Source: Phoronis ovalis (lineage: Eukaryota > Phoronida > Phoronidae). From it: 12,572 nt of DNA. Each line of letters opens with the position of its first letter. The stretch's first letter is position 1. Below, in pieces: positions 1 through 7,406 of the stretch. The stretch spans positions 1 through 12,572 of the forward strand of contig JAOXYB010044037.1 of NCBI GenBank assembly GCA_028565635.1, given 5' to 3'. Under the pieces are notes generated by a model. That model worked only from the letters and a program-made list of their open reading frames with translations. It was not told where the DNA came from and made no database searches. Both the position numbers and the translations under genes were made by a program.

Positions 1-83
1 TGCATTCAAGAACTTTGTCTCCCACAAATCCATTTGACGCTTTTATAAAGAAAATGGAAATAACTAAACATAAACTTGTAACT

Positions 84-288
84 TGACACAAATATGACTT
101 CATTGTTTCTTAAAATATCTTTGCGCAGTTGGGAACTTAATTCGATCTCTCCCTTAATTTTTGTCCTACTAAACACTTTTTATTATAAAAACTATTTAAA
201 TATGGGAAATTAATTGGTTAATCATTTATTTATTACATATTAATGCTTGAATGTCCAAGAAGTACATTTATCTATGGCTCACTAAAAT
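84..288 (+). repeat. Direct repeat, copy 1
   Basis: This stretch closely matches 1133-1348 in the same orientation. Both begin with TGACACAAATATGAC and share blocks such as TTATTATAAAAACTATTTAA and AATGTCCAAGAAGTACAT near their ends. Copy 2 has small insertions and substitutions, so the duplication is not recent. The sequence is AT-rich with no open frame. It is most likely one copy of an unidentified dispersed or transposon-derived repeat. Bases 1-83 and 289-517 show nothing I can name. Confidence 0.85.
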
Positions 289-517
289 ATTAATTTAAGA
301 CCAGCACTATAGCTATCAAGATACACGCACTCATCCGCGAGAATTGTCAATGAATAATTAAAAATCCCATCATTAACTGAAATAACCAGATAGAGTCAAT
401 ATATACTTAGTATAGGGAGTTGTTAACTTTATTTATAATAACACCAAGCAAGAATGTTGTATATTATATATGTTTTTTATAAATGTTCGCGAAATTTTAC
501 ATTATATTGTTCTCTTT

Positions 518-676
518 CAACTAATATCGTACATGAAAGCGCGTGCATGAATAATTTTCAATTTTATCGTAAATAAATGTTGTATGCTACAACACTTTTA
601 TATTTTTTCTGGCAACTTTGAGCTCTCGCTATTTTCTGAAATTAAATTAATGGCTCTGGTTGTGCAAAATTATTTG
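518..676 (+). repeat. Long inverted repeat, left arm
   Basis: The arm reads from CAACTAATATCGTAC to TTGTGCAAAATTATTTG and is the near-perfect reverse complement of 1370-1532, with only a few small differences over about 160 bases. The two arms enclose about 690 bases, giving an overall 1015-bp inverted-repeat structure. Long terminal inverted repeats with no transposase suggest a non-autonomous foldback or MITE-type element. No target-site duplication is obvious. Confidence 0.88.
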
Positions 677-829
677 TGAACAAATCCCTTCCAGTTTATG
701 TAACTTTATAGCAGTACTAAATTATTACTGCTATATTTGGACAAGTCATATGGTCTCTGATAGGATCCGTTCCTTTACCGTATCATGCCGATCATGCCCT
801 AGGCCCTGTGAACTTGAGCTGAACTGGTC

Positions 830-1117
830 TCAAGTATAGTTCTCATGCCGAGCTCTCCGAGTGAGCTTGTGTATCTGAGTGCACTGCACGTCAGTTTCGA
901 ATTTCCGTATGGTTTTGTAGAAACTTGCATTGACTTCTCTGTTTTGTGCTTCGGATCCCGGGGTTTGGATCTTGGCGAAAAATAGATACAGGTTTAGCCA
1001 ATGTCTCGAAAACCGTATCTTGTGGGCATAAAAAGGGAAATCACACAATAGCGCTGGGCTCCTGAGGATAGAGCTTAGTTTATAATAGCTTTTGATAAGA
1101 CTCAAAAGTCTTATCAC
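830..1117 (-). other. Unassigned GC-richer ORF inside the inverted repeat
   Basis: A 95-codon minus-strand open frame lies between the two arms of the long inverted repeat. Its second half is hydrophilic and ordinary in composition (it contains KIQTPGSEAQNREVNASFYK), and this stretch is clearly richer in G+C than its surroundings. I recognise no domain, signal peptide or motif. It could be a decayed piece of the element's cargo, or chance in a GC-richer block. I see no splice sites or promoter that would make it a gene. Confidence 0.15.
1093..1116. repeat. Short perfect hairpin
   Basis: GATAAGACT and AGTCTTATC face each other across a 4-base CAAA spacer, and one more T-A pair at the base gives a 10-bp stem. 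It lies just before direct-repeat copy 2 begins at 1133, so it may mark the edge of an inserted segment. There is no U-tract and no gene end that would make it a terminator. Confidence 0.6.
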
Positions 1118-1132
1118 TGATTAAAACTAAAA

Positions 1133-1348
1133 TGACACAAATATGACATCCCTGTTTCTTAAAATATCTTTTCGCAGTTGGGAACTTCGATCTCTTCCGG
1201 GATCTCTTTCCTTTAACTTCTGGTTATAATAAACATTGTTTATTATAAAAACTATTTAAATATGGGAAATTAATTGGTGAATCATTTATTTATTACATTT
1301 TAATGCATGAATGTCCAAGAAGTACATCTATGAATGGCCTGCTAAAAA
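1133..1348 (+). repeat. Direct repeat, copy 2
   Basis: Same-orientation partner of 84-288, about 1.05 kb downstream. This copy lies inside the interval bounded by the long inverted repeat and runs almost directly into the right arm at 1370, while copy 1 lies outside the left arm. The order copy 1, left arm, spacer, copy 2, right arm suggests two copies of one repeat unit with a local inversion, or nested insertions. Confidence 0.85.
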
Positions 1349-1369
1349 GCTACATAAATCGTTTGTCAT

Positions 1370-1532
1370 CAAATAATTTTGCACAATTAACCAGAGCCAT
1401 TAATTTAATTTCAGAAAATAGCGAGAGCTCAAAGTTGCCAGAAAAATTATAAAAGTGTTGTAGCATACAACATTTATTTACGATAAATTTAAAAATTATT
1501 CATGCACGCGCTTTCATGTACGATATTAGTTG
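1370..1532 (-). repeat. Long inverted repeat, right arm
   Basis: Reverse complement of 518-676; it runs from CAAATAATTTTGCACAA to GTACGATATTAGTTG. It ends directly before the death-domain-like reading at 1533, so insertion of the element may have truncated that fragment. Confidence 0.88.
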
Positions 1533-1705
1533 ATATATGGTGATGACCTATGGGGTGATATGCTAATTCATGTTAATTCAAACATTGAAGATTGCAGAAC
1601 CACCATGTTTAGCCTCATACTAAAAGACTGGGTGACCGAAAATGGTGAACCAAAGCTTATGTGTTTTTTCTATTATGTGACAAAATGTTTATTCAGGAAA
1701 CATTA
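1533..1705 (+). pseudogene. Death-domain-like fragment (uncertain)
   Basis: Starting immediately after an in-frame TAG at 1528-1530, the plus strand reads open to a TAA at 1703-1705, about 57 codons. The reading runs DDLWGDMLIHVNSNIEDC and then FSLILKDWVTENGEPKL. A run of the type 'nvEdqc..ML..Wv.enGepa' is typical of the last helices of metazoan death domains, which are protein-interaction modules in innate immune and apoptosis adaptors. Only the second half would be present: the left side stops at the inverted-repeat arm, and after GEPKL the reading becomes hydrophobic and AT-rich. There is no convincing start or splice donor. I read it as a truncated remnant; a chance resemblance cannot be excluded by eye. 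Confidence 0.35.
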
Positions 1706-1899
1706 ATTTCGTGTCTGTTTCCACTGTTTTCGGAGCTTCTGGCGCCACATCAGTATCATCATCACTTTCTCTCGTCAAGGGCGGATTATTTCTAACATCT
1801 TTATTTTTCTCTTATTGTATGTGCAACTTTTCTCGAAAGGAAACGTTTCTTCCGTTTTCGTGTCATCTGAAAGGGCATGTTCTGTTTTCATTATCTTTG
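1689..1899 (-). pseudogene. Candidate terminal exon of the minus-strand Schlafen NTPase gene, frame broken
   Basis: A fair acceptor (ATTATCTTCAACAG) ends at 1900 on the minus strand. Reading on in the phase left by the Walker B exon gives an open frame beginning KIMKTEHALSDDTKTEETF, which stops at 1777-1775. An overlapping minus frame then stays open to a TAA at 1691-1689 and reads RESDDDTDVAPEAPKTVET. Both readings are hydrophilic and acidic, and the block is GC-richer than its flanks, so one missing base in the A-run near 1815-1820 would explain a single continuous tail. AATAAA overlaps the final stop. I recognise no Schlafen helicase motif here, so its link to the NTPase rests on phase and position. 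The plus-strand frame over the same bases is Ser/Leu/Phe-rich and looks like a shadow. Confidence 0.33.
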
Positions 1900-1946
1900 C
1901 TGTTGAAGATAATAATATTATGAATGATATGTATATAATATAACAG

Positions 1947-2183
1947 GTATTAACAACGGGACTAACGATTTCATCGCAGAGTATATATCCTTAAACGCGT
2001 CCAAAGTTGATCTGTGCACGTGTGAACGAACACTTGGCAACATGGAAAGCTATTGATGAATGGGATCGGGTAAGGTGCAGTACGAGCGTGTGTGAAGGCG
2101 ATAAACCAAATACTAGTCTTAATTGTTACCAGCATCGATCGGGCAGTTTGCAGAGCGATTTTAATATAGTTGAGTGTAACTAA
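1947..2183 (+). other. Unassigned coding-like island with a frame break
   Basis: A reasonable acceptor (TATATAATATAACAG) ends at 1946, and a donor CGG/GTAAGG follows at 2070. One plus frame reads NNGTNDFIAEYISLNASKVD and stops at 2054-2056. The frame shifted by one base, open from 1995 to 2183, reads ARVNEHLATWKAIDEWDRV and continues Cys-rich. Both look protein-like, and an extra base in the AAA near 2003-2005 would join them into one 41-codon exon ending at 2069. The opposite strand is also open (1971-2201) but reads less like protein. I do not recognise the family. It may be a decayed exon belonging with the fragment at 1533-1705. Confidence 0.28.
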
Positions 2184-2359
2184 GTAAATTAAATTTTTCA
2201 ATATATAATTGTGCTTTAAAGAGGTCTGAATACATGTCGGTACAAATTTCTATATAAAAATTATAACGACTTGGAACTTACTTTAAGTACCTACATTGAA
2301 TGGTAATAGAACAAAACGTACACATTAAAAAATGAAAAAGCAGTGACAAAATCACCAAC

Positions 2360-2589
2360 CTGATTGGAAATCGTTCTCTTTCTGAAACATATCAATGAAA
2401 ATTCACAAATAACCAGATCTGCACTCTCCTTTAGCATTTTTTTTGACAATCGTCGTAGCCTTCTGATACCATTCTCCTGTGTCTCTGTAATGATGCGCTT
2501 CATTCATTATAATGTGTTTTGTGCCAATCCATTCATTTCGAATATCCACGAAAGTTTTTCGAGTCACTGACGAACAAAGTTTTAGGGAC
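2360..2589 (-). pseudogene. Schlafen-type P-loop NTPase, Walker B exon with in-frame stop
   Basis: This minus-strand exon continues from the Walker A exon at 3444-3620. Its acceptor (TTTATATCATTACAG) ends at 2590, and its first base completes the AG left by the upstream exon to give an Arg codon. It encodes SSVTRKTF, then the Walker B region HIIMNEAHHYRDTGEWYQKA, then GYL-stop-IFIDMFQ, and ends at a donor CAG/GTTGGT (2359-2358). From memory of vertebrate group III Schlafens, the matching blocks are 'TRKTF', 'HIVIDEAQNFR.EDGDWY.KA' and 'LWIFLDYFQ'. The helicase-like half of those proteins binds ATP and acts on RNA or DNA. Two departures stand out: the usual Walker B Asp is Asn (2504-2502), and the conserved Trp codon is TGA (2405-2403). 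The frame is otherwise open through to the donor, so a recent nonsense mutation fits. The later helicase motifs were not found downstream. Confidence 0.82.
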
Positions 2590-2693
2590 CTGTAATGATA
2601 TAAATGCAATACTCAATGAACATCTTTTCAAAGTAACATAAAGATTAATTTCTGGAAATAGGTTCATGTTCATCACACCTAGCTTAATGTGAA

Positions 2694-2719
2694 ATTATTA
2701 TTATTATTATTATTATTAT
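2694..2719. repeat. (ATT)n microsatellite
   Basis: Just under nine uninterrupted ATT units. It lies in the intron of the minus-strand NTPase gene, about 45 bases before the recognisable part of the LINE remnant. Confidence 0.97.
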
Positions 2720-2764
2720 CTACCTCATGGAGGTTACCATGTCATCCTATATCCGGATAAAGCA

Positions 2765-3275
2765 GTATGAACTTTGTTGTCAATAAGCTATCACTTGAAA
2801 ATCATATTTCTAAGAAGATAAAAAAAGCAAATGGTATTATGGGCCATGGGTGCAAAGAGAACGATGGGATTTTATAGACAACTATATATAACTTTGATAA
2901 GACATTATCTTGAATATTGTAATCAAATCTGGTGCCCTGACAAAGTACAATGAAGTGCATCCATAACGGGTACAAGGTGTCTCAAATCTGTCATATGAGG
3001 ATCGTCTAAAGGTTTTGAGACTACCTACTCTAGCTTACCGCAGAAACGAGGAGACATGATAGAAAAATGTATAATATCAGGAAACTACGAATAGAGAGTT
3101 TCAGCTTTCGTACCACTCAGGGTAGGTAACATTTCTAGAGGATATCTATTAAACATATTTAAAACTAGAACCAGATTGGACGTAAGAAAAAATACATCCA
3201 TCCAGAGATCTATAAAATATTGGAATTATTTTCCAGAAAGTTATGTGACAGCTTTTGATTTGATTCGAACATAGA
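2765..3275 (+). mobile_element. Decayed LINE reverse-transcriptase 3' end
   Basis: The plus strand shows, across several frames, the C-terminal part of a non-LTR retrotransposon ORF2. In order: NKLSLENHISKKIKKANGIM; a frame break; LYITLIRHYLEYCNQIWCP; another break; SNLSYEDRLKVLRLPTLAYR; a further break giving RGDMIEKCIISGNY; then TRTRLDVRKNTSIQRS and YWNYFPESYVTAF. This is the usual ending of Jockey/CR1/RTE-like ORF2 proteins ('h.eYcs.vW.P', 'yeeRLk.L.LptL.yRR.RGDmie.yki', 'lDvRkn.fs.Rvv..WN.LPe.vv'). The catalytic reverse-transcriptase core is absent, so the copy is 5'-truncated. At least three frame breaks and several stops show it is dead. It sits in the intron between the two NTPase exons, on the opposite strand. 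I cannot name the clade reliably. Confidence 0.85.
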
Positions 3276-3312
3276 TTGATTGTTTTTGTTTTTATCTGTA
3301 AGCTTACCTTAC

Positions 3313-3364
3313 CTGATGGAGTAACACGGCATGTACTACTTATGCATTGTATTGCAAATAGTAT
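3313..3364 (-). other. Candidate 52-nt cassette exon
   Basis: On the minus strand a good acceptor (TTATATGATTGTTTTTACAG) ends at 3365 and a very good donor (ATCAG/GTAAGG) starts at 3312. The 52 bases between are not a multiple of three. Spliced after the Walker A exon they would read six residues and hit TAA. The Walker A and B exons already join correctly without it. It could be an alternative 'poison' exon, a decoy pair of splice sites, or chance. Only its phase 0 frame is open (it reads ILFAIQCISSTCRVTPS). Confidence 0.25.
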
Positions 3365-3443
3365 CTGTAAAAACAATCATATAAGAAAATGTGTTCAGCC
3401 ATTTCCCAAAACAATTACTCTACATTGCAAAATATTTGTTTAC

Positions 3444-3620
3444 CTTATATAACTAACCAAGGCACGATTTTCAGCAATGTATAATATTTCTTCATTGCTA
3501 GCTCCGCTCATTTTTAATTTCTTTATGACTTCTATTGCCAAAATTGTTTTTCCAGTACCACCTGTTCCGTGAATGAAACACTTCGTATCACGAAATCTAT
3601 CCACTGGTCCTTTGTGAGCA
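3444..3620 (-). CDS. Schlafen-type P-loop NTPase, Walker A exon
   Basis: A 177-nt minus-strand exon with acceptor CTGATTTTTTAG ending at 3621 and donor AAG/GTAAAC at 3443. Both ends are phase 2. It encodes 58 whole codons, including the P-loop GTGGTGKT (3568-3545) inside FIHGTGGTGKTILAIEVIKK, followed by EEILYIAENRALVSYIR. The same order, P-loop then 'ILYvCEN.pLr.Fi', opens the helicase-like domain of vertebrate group III Schlafens, and the next exon supplies the expected 'TRKTF' and Walker B blocks. The P-loop binds the phosphates of ATP or GTP, and all its key residues (GxxxxGKT) are intact here. The 854-nt intron that follows holds the LINE remnant. The in-frame stop in the next exon makes the whole gene a likely pseudogene. 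No Schlafen core exon was seen upstream on this strand. Confidence 0.83.
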
Positions 3621-3703
3621 CTAAAAAATCAGTAAAAGTAGATAAGCAAAATATAACAAACTGAGCTCATGCCAAGTCATTATGAACTAAAAGTATTACT
3701 TAC

Positions 3704-3820
3704 ACGTAGTGGACAGTCGATTTTATTACAATAGTGCATGTAACTTTTATTGATAAAACGATCAAATTAAGCCAAATGGTATTTATAAGTAAAGTGGCAT
3801 AATCTATAAATGATGGAGTT
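3704..3820 (-). CDS. Possible upstream exon of the NTPase gene
   Basis: A strong minus-strand donor (CTACGT/GTAAGT, GT at 3703-3702) lies 83 nt before the Walker A exon. That short intron ends with a plausible branch point (TTTACTGAT) and acceptor. An acceptor-like ATGTACTTTAATAG ends at 3821. The 117 nt between are open in the one frame that splices in phase onto the Walker A exon. The reading is AT-rich and hydrophobic (it contains TIWLNLIVLSIKVTCTIV) and matches no Schlafen block I know, so the exon may be shorter or may not exist. The donor is better supported than the acceptor. Confidence 0.3.
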
Positions 3821-4361
3821 CTATTAAAGTACATAATTATCCAATCTTTAATGTGGACATCACACCCTAAGTTGTATCATAAAGGAATAATTTCCAAAAA
3901 TGTAAGTATGAAAATTGCGCAACAAGTTTTGTATGCCACAATATTGTGGATAGACCTGCTAAACCCTATACTACTTAAATTGATGTATCATAGTAATAAT
4001 TTGTTGTTTGCATTTAAAAAAAAGAAGAAATAACAAACTACAATATTTCCATTGATACTCAATCATCTGATATGCATCATTACTAATATGCATCATTTTG
4101 ATTTTTGGTACACACAAAAACTGTGTGAACGAATTGTGAAATTTTAATGATTTTCTTTTGTTGTGTACTCTACAGCATATGTAAGGTGACAGAAACACAT
4201 TTATTATGTAGGCAGTGCTAGTGGTGTTCAGTTTGGACAAATTACTTTCTATACTTAGGTGGTTTAAGCTCATTTATTGACATTACATTTACCGAGCGAA
4301 TAAACGCACGAAATTTTGTATAAGGGTTCTTTTGGATATAAAAAGCAAATTTGGAGCGGGA
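3821..4361. other. No gene seen
   Basis: AT-rich sequence with only short chance frames on both strands. An A-rich run (AAAAAAAAGAAGAAA) near 4016-4030 and duplicated ATATGCATCATT words near 4071-4096 are the only visible structure. If the minus-strand NTPase gene has further upstream exons they would fall in or beyond this stretch, but I could not pick one out. Confidence 0.5.
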
Positions 4362-5656
4362 GCCATTCTGAATTTTGCACGGTACTGCTGTGGGGCACCA
4401 AAGTTCAAGATGGCCGCCAATAAACACCAATAAAACTGGCTATAAACTAGAAATTTATATATTTTAATTGCAAATAAGTGTTTATTTTTTTGCAAGACTG
4501 ATCCCAGAAAAACTTCAGATGAAGAAGTTATGAAATTCTAAGATGGCTGATGGTGGTCAATTTTTTGTGTATTCTTTTTGTACTAGGATAACTATTTACT
4601 GAAAAAAATTGGGAAAATAGCCTTAAATTGTTTTTAAAAAGTATATTAGTCAGTTTTATAAAAGCTGAAGTTCTTGATCTGTTGAAGTAAAATTGGCTTC
4701 AATATTTTTCTTAATGAGTACCATATCCAAGATGGCCTCTAGGAATAGGGCATTTGTGAATATAAAAAGAAGTCTTCTAATACGTGGATTTGCTTTTAAG
4801 GATGCCTTGCTTCAACATGCCAGACGATCAATATACCAGGCCAGTATCTGGACAACCAGCGATCAAAATGACCAGACCATTCCTTCCCCAGAAGGTTTTG
4901 CATGAGCTATAAGGCAGACGGCGTCTGGCAGCCTATTTGGATAACGATACCAGAGGTGTCCAAATCATGCATGGGGCTTATAAAATGGTCTTGTACAGGA
5001 GACTGTTCCAAGTGCAAGTGTGGAAAAGCAAATTTAGAATGCACACTTCTCTGCAGATGTCACTGCAGAGCAAGAGAGTGAAACAGTCCTGACTGCAAAA
5101 AAAATGTGTCAAGACACTATATTAGTATTGTGGAGATTTTTTTCTGCTTTGTATTTTCTGTATATACTGAAATTTAGCAATGACAAACACACGGCTTCCA
5201 ATTACAGTATCATCGAGTGAGGATAATAATGATGCCATCGTTCAGATAAAGCTATCTTCTTGGTAAATAATCTTTCAAATGTCTTTTATCCGGCAGCCAT
5301 CTTGGATATGGTGGCCATGTTAAAAAAATTGGTCTAATGTTACTTGTTATGTCATATTGTTTACAAAATTACGTAATACAATGCTGCTTACTCTAGATTT
5401 TTTGACAAAATAATGTTTAAAAAAAAACAACTAAGTGTGGATTGCCATGTTGGATTTGTCAACCATTTTGGAATATTTATACCACCATCTTCATCTATAA
5501 CTGTTCAAGGGTCAGTCTTTTATCAAAGCATGCACTATTTTACTACTGAGAAGTACAAATGCCCATTTCAAAGCATTTTTTTATTAGTATCTAGTTCCTG
5601 GCGGCAATCTTGGGCTTTGGTGTTCTATAGCAGTAACGGACAAAATCCAAGATAGC
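4362..5656. repeat. Region with recurrent AAGATGGC / GCCATCTT (YY1-like) motifs
   Basis: Variants of the word CAAGATGGC occur in both orientations at about 4362, 4406 (CAAGATGGCCGCC), 4539, 4727, 5294, 5313, 5443, 5462, 5603 and 5646. A perfect 17-bp inverted pair, ACCATATCCAAGATGGC at 4720-4736 and its complement at 5296-5312, flanks the Cys-rich tail fragment. The word matches the binding core of the zinc-finger factor YY1/Pho (AAnATGGCnGC). The spacing is irregular, so this may be the decayed non-coding body of a repeat family rather than a regulatory cluster. Apart from the Cys-rich fragment I see no gene between 4362 and 5952. Confidence 0.5.
4798..5081 (+). pseudogene. Cys-rich C-terminal tail fragment, frameshifted
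   Basis: The plus strand reads DALLQHARRSIYQASIW, then TIPSPEGFA and a TGA at 4903-4905. One base out of frame from 4905 it continues SYKADGVWQPIWITIPEVSK, then a Cys-rich end with pairs CSKCKC, C..LCRCHC, and stops at 5079-5081. Joining the readings needs just one lost base, which would turn TGA into a Trp codon. I recall the same pattern ('aLlqH..Raayq...W', 'lPsP...GW', 'dG.w.PiWttlPea', then CxC pairs) as the conserved end of an uncharacterised protein family found in many copies in invertebrate genomes, probably mobile-element related. Its function is unknown to me. An acceptor-like TTTGCTTTTAAG precedes the homology at 4800, so this could be a last exon. The rest of the gene is absent. 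Confidence 0.6.
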
Positions 5657-5952
5657 TTCCACTCCGTTTTTGTTACTTGTGACTCAAAGTATCTTCCTGC
5701 CAAATGTCATACTTTTATCTACTCGGTAAATTTAATTCTGTTAAACAACCTGACTAATTAGAGAACTTAATTAAGTGGGCGAGACCTGTTCGGGACAAGT
5801 TATTCGTACTTTACAGTTTGATTCGAATTTTGGCAATTTGATGAAACAATAGACTAATAAAAGTATGCATTTTTGGAACAGTATTAACTTAGGTTTATGA
5901 CGAAATCCTTTTACTTATCTATAATATCATTATGTAATCAATAAGGGGGCTA

Positions 5953-6292
5953 TTTTTCAAAATGTAAACTTCAAAGTCCAACACCCTTGCATGCGCAGAA
6001 GATACTAAGTGACAACTTGGCCAAAATTAACTTCCAACTGGGAACTCTCTCAGATTTTTTAATTCTTCTTAGTCCTGAAATGATGTACTTCTAAAGATAT
6101 GGGTATTAGGAGAAAAAAATGGAAACTCTAGCTCTCTTGAAGTTTGAATTTTGGAAAGTCATAACTTTTGAATGATACAAAATTTTAAAAATCCAAGATC
6201 TGAAGATCTCTATTTGAAGTTAATATTGGCCAGGTTTCAACTTTGTATCTACAGGGGTGTCGGACTTAAATATTTTTTTGAAATTTACATGT
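5953..6292. mobile_element. Foldback / MITE-like element with ~110-bp inverted arms
   Basis: The left arm (about 5953-6063) and right arm (about 6183-6292) are imperfect reverse complements. Shared words, read inward, include TTTCAAA, AAGTCCRACACCCYTG, AGATAC, GGCCAA.ATTAACTTC and TCAGAT...TTTTTAA. The central loop is about 120 bases. There is no open frame of note. This is the layout of a small non-autonomous foldback element. I could not see a clean target-site duplication. Confidence 0.65.
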
Positions 6293-6310
6293 TGAGCTGC
6301 TTGTAGAATA

Positions 6311-6589
6311 GTGTTTTGTAAGAACAGATACAAACTAGACATATATGCGTTCTTATGTTACAAGCTGGAGTATAAACTCCAAAATTTTGTTGTTCCAAGC
6401 CAGCTGGTTATTCCGTCAGAACAGATATTTTTAAGAACAGATCCATTGCGTGCCCTTGATAAGTATGGGAATAAGTCCCGACGATGCAAATTCGCGGTTC
6501 AGAACTTTTCGGAAACATATGCGATAATACCCATTGTTAAACGAGAAACGAGTCAACGAAGTGAATGTTCGATGGAGATGTTTTTTTAA
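6311..6589 (+). other. Unassigned 92-codon ORF island
   Basis: An open frame with an ATG-free AT-rich first third and a GC-richer second half that reads hydrophilic and ordinary (it contains DPLRALDKYGNKSRRCKF and AIIPIVKRETSQRSE). I recognise no domain. It begins just outside the foldback element and has no obvious splice sites. It may be a decayed exon or chance; I see no other gene between 6293 and 6769. Confidence 0.15.
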
Positions 6590-6769
6590 AAATTAGAATA
6601 CATTTTTTTCGATGATCTTTGTGAACTAGACAGGTTTGATACAGAAAACGAGTTCACGTATAAAAAATCGGGTGCATCCGTACATCACACAAATATTACG
6701 TTTATTTTTAGTATTACTTTTTCGCACGAAAGTGGAGGAGACGCTCAGTAAAAATGAATGATCCATTCA

Positions 6770-6922
6770 GGTAAATTTGTAATCACACTTTTTGCACCTG
6801 TTATTGCAATGAAATGCTGAGATCGGCAAGTCAAGTATATATAAGATATACTCACACTTAATGATACGCTGGATTCCGTGATTAGGCGCAAAAAATGTTT
6901 CTGTCATTTCAAAAGGGGGTGC
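6770..6922 (+). repeat. Dispersed repeat, copy 1 (inverted partner at 12112-12265)
   Basis: About 150 bases match the reverse complement of 12112-12265. The best blocks are TGTTATTGCAATGAAATGCTGAG (here 6799-6821), CACACTTAA, GATTCCGTGATTAG and TGTCATTTCAAAAGGGGGTGC (here ending at 6922). The middle is more divergent and has small gaps. The element type is not known to me. The similarity stops at GGGGGTGC in both copies, which suggests a true end. Confidence 0.8.
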
Positions 6923-7146
6923 GTTGTTTTCGTGACGCATACTCGGACCATGGTCCACCTGCATCCACGTCTCGGTTAGGGTGTGTCATTATTCACACAA
7001 GGCAGCACACAACAGTACGAAGTCCCATATATATCCAACGCAATGTTAAACTAGATAGCCTTTTAGCAAAGGCAGGGTTGCTCACATTGGCTTTTATGAA
7101 CGTTAAATGACCTCCAAATTACTTTTCAACATCATTTTTAGAATTT

Positions 7147-7186
7147 TGACCTTTGACTCCTAAATGACCTTTTGACCCCAAGGTCA
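7147..7186. promoter_or_regulatory. Nuclear-receptor half-site cluster 1
   Basis: TGACCTTTGACTCC, TGACCTTTTGACCCC and AAGGTCA follow each other within 40 bases. TGACCT is the complement of the AGGTCA half-site bound by nuclear receptors of the RXR, HNF4 and COUP-TF type. The sites are in the first internal repeat of the small element at 7074-7600. Whether any receptor uses them is inference. Confidence 0.4.
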
Positions 7187-7406
7187 GCAATGGCTACCCT
7201 GGGGATGTCAAACCTCAGATATCATGTCCTTAACTACAACAGACTTCGAAATATGGTTTAGTGAATTTTGGACGATCAATAAATGCCAAAGATGCCAAAA
7301 AAATAAAAACAAAACCTTTTAGTACCGAAATCTTCTCAAAGATCATCTAAAATACTTCGTTGTAACTTAATACAATCATTTTAGAACATTTTGAATTTTC
7401 AAAATT

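Noticed and set aside
1711-1923. Plus-strand 70-codon ORF
   Set aside because: Rich in Ser, Leu and Phe, as expected for the complement of an acidic reading. The minus-strand frames look more like protein.
2291-2503. Minus-strand 70-codon ORF over the Walker B exon
   Set aside because: It is a different frame of the same exon; the frame with TRKTF, NEAH and IFIDMFQ is the real one.
3149-3376. Minus-strand 75-codon ORF
   Set aside because: Mostly the complement of the LINE remnant; its only interesting part is the 52-nt candidate cassette exon.
3971-4273. Minus-strand 100-codon ORF
   Set aside because: AT-rich with no motif; no phase-compatible acceptor and donor that would add it to the NTPase gene.
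5413-5655. Plus-strand 80-codon ORF
   Set aside because: It runs through YY1-like repeat words, lacks a recognisable domain, and has an A-run at its start; chance frame.
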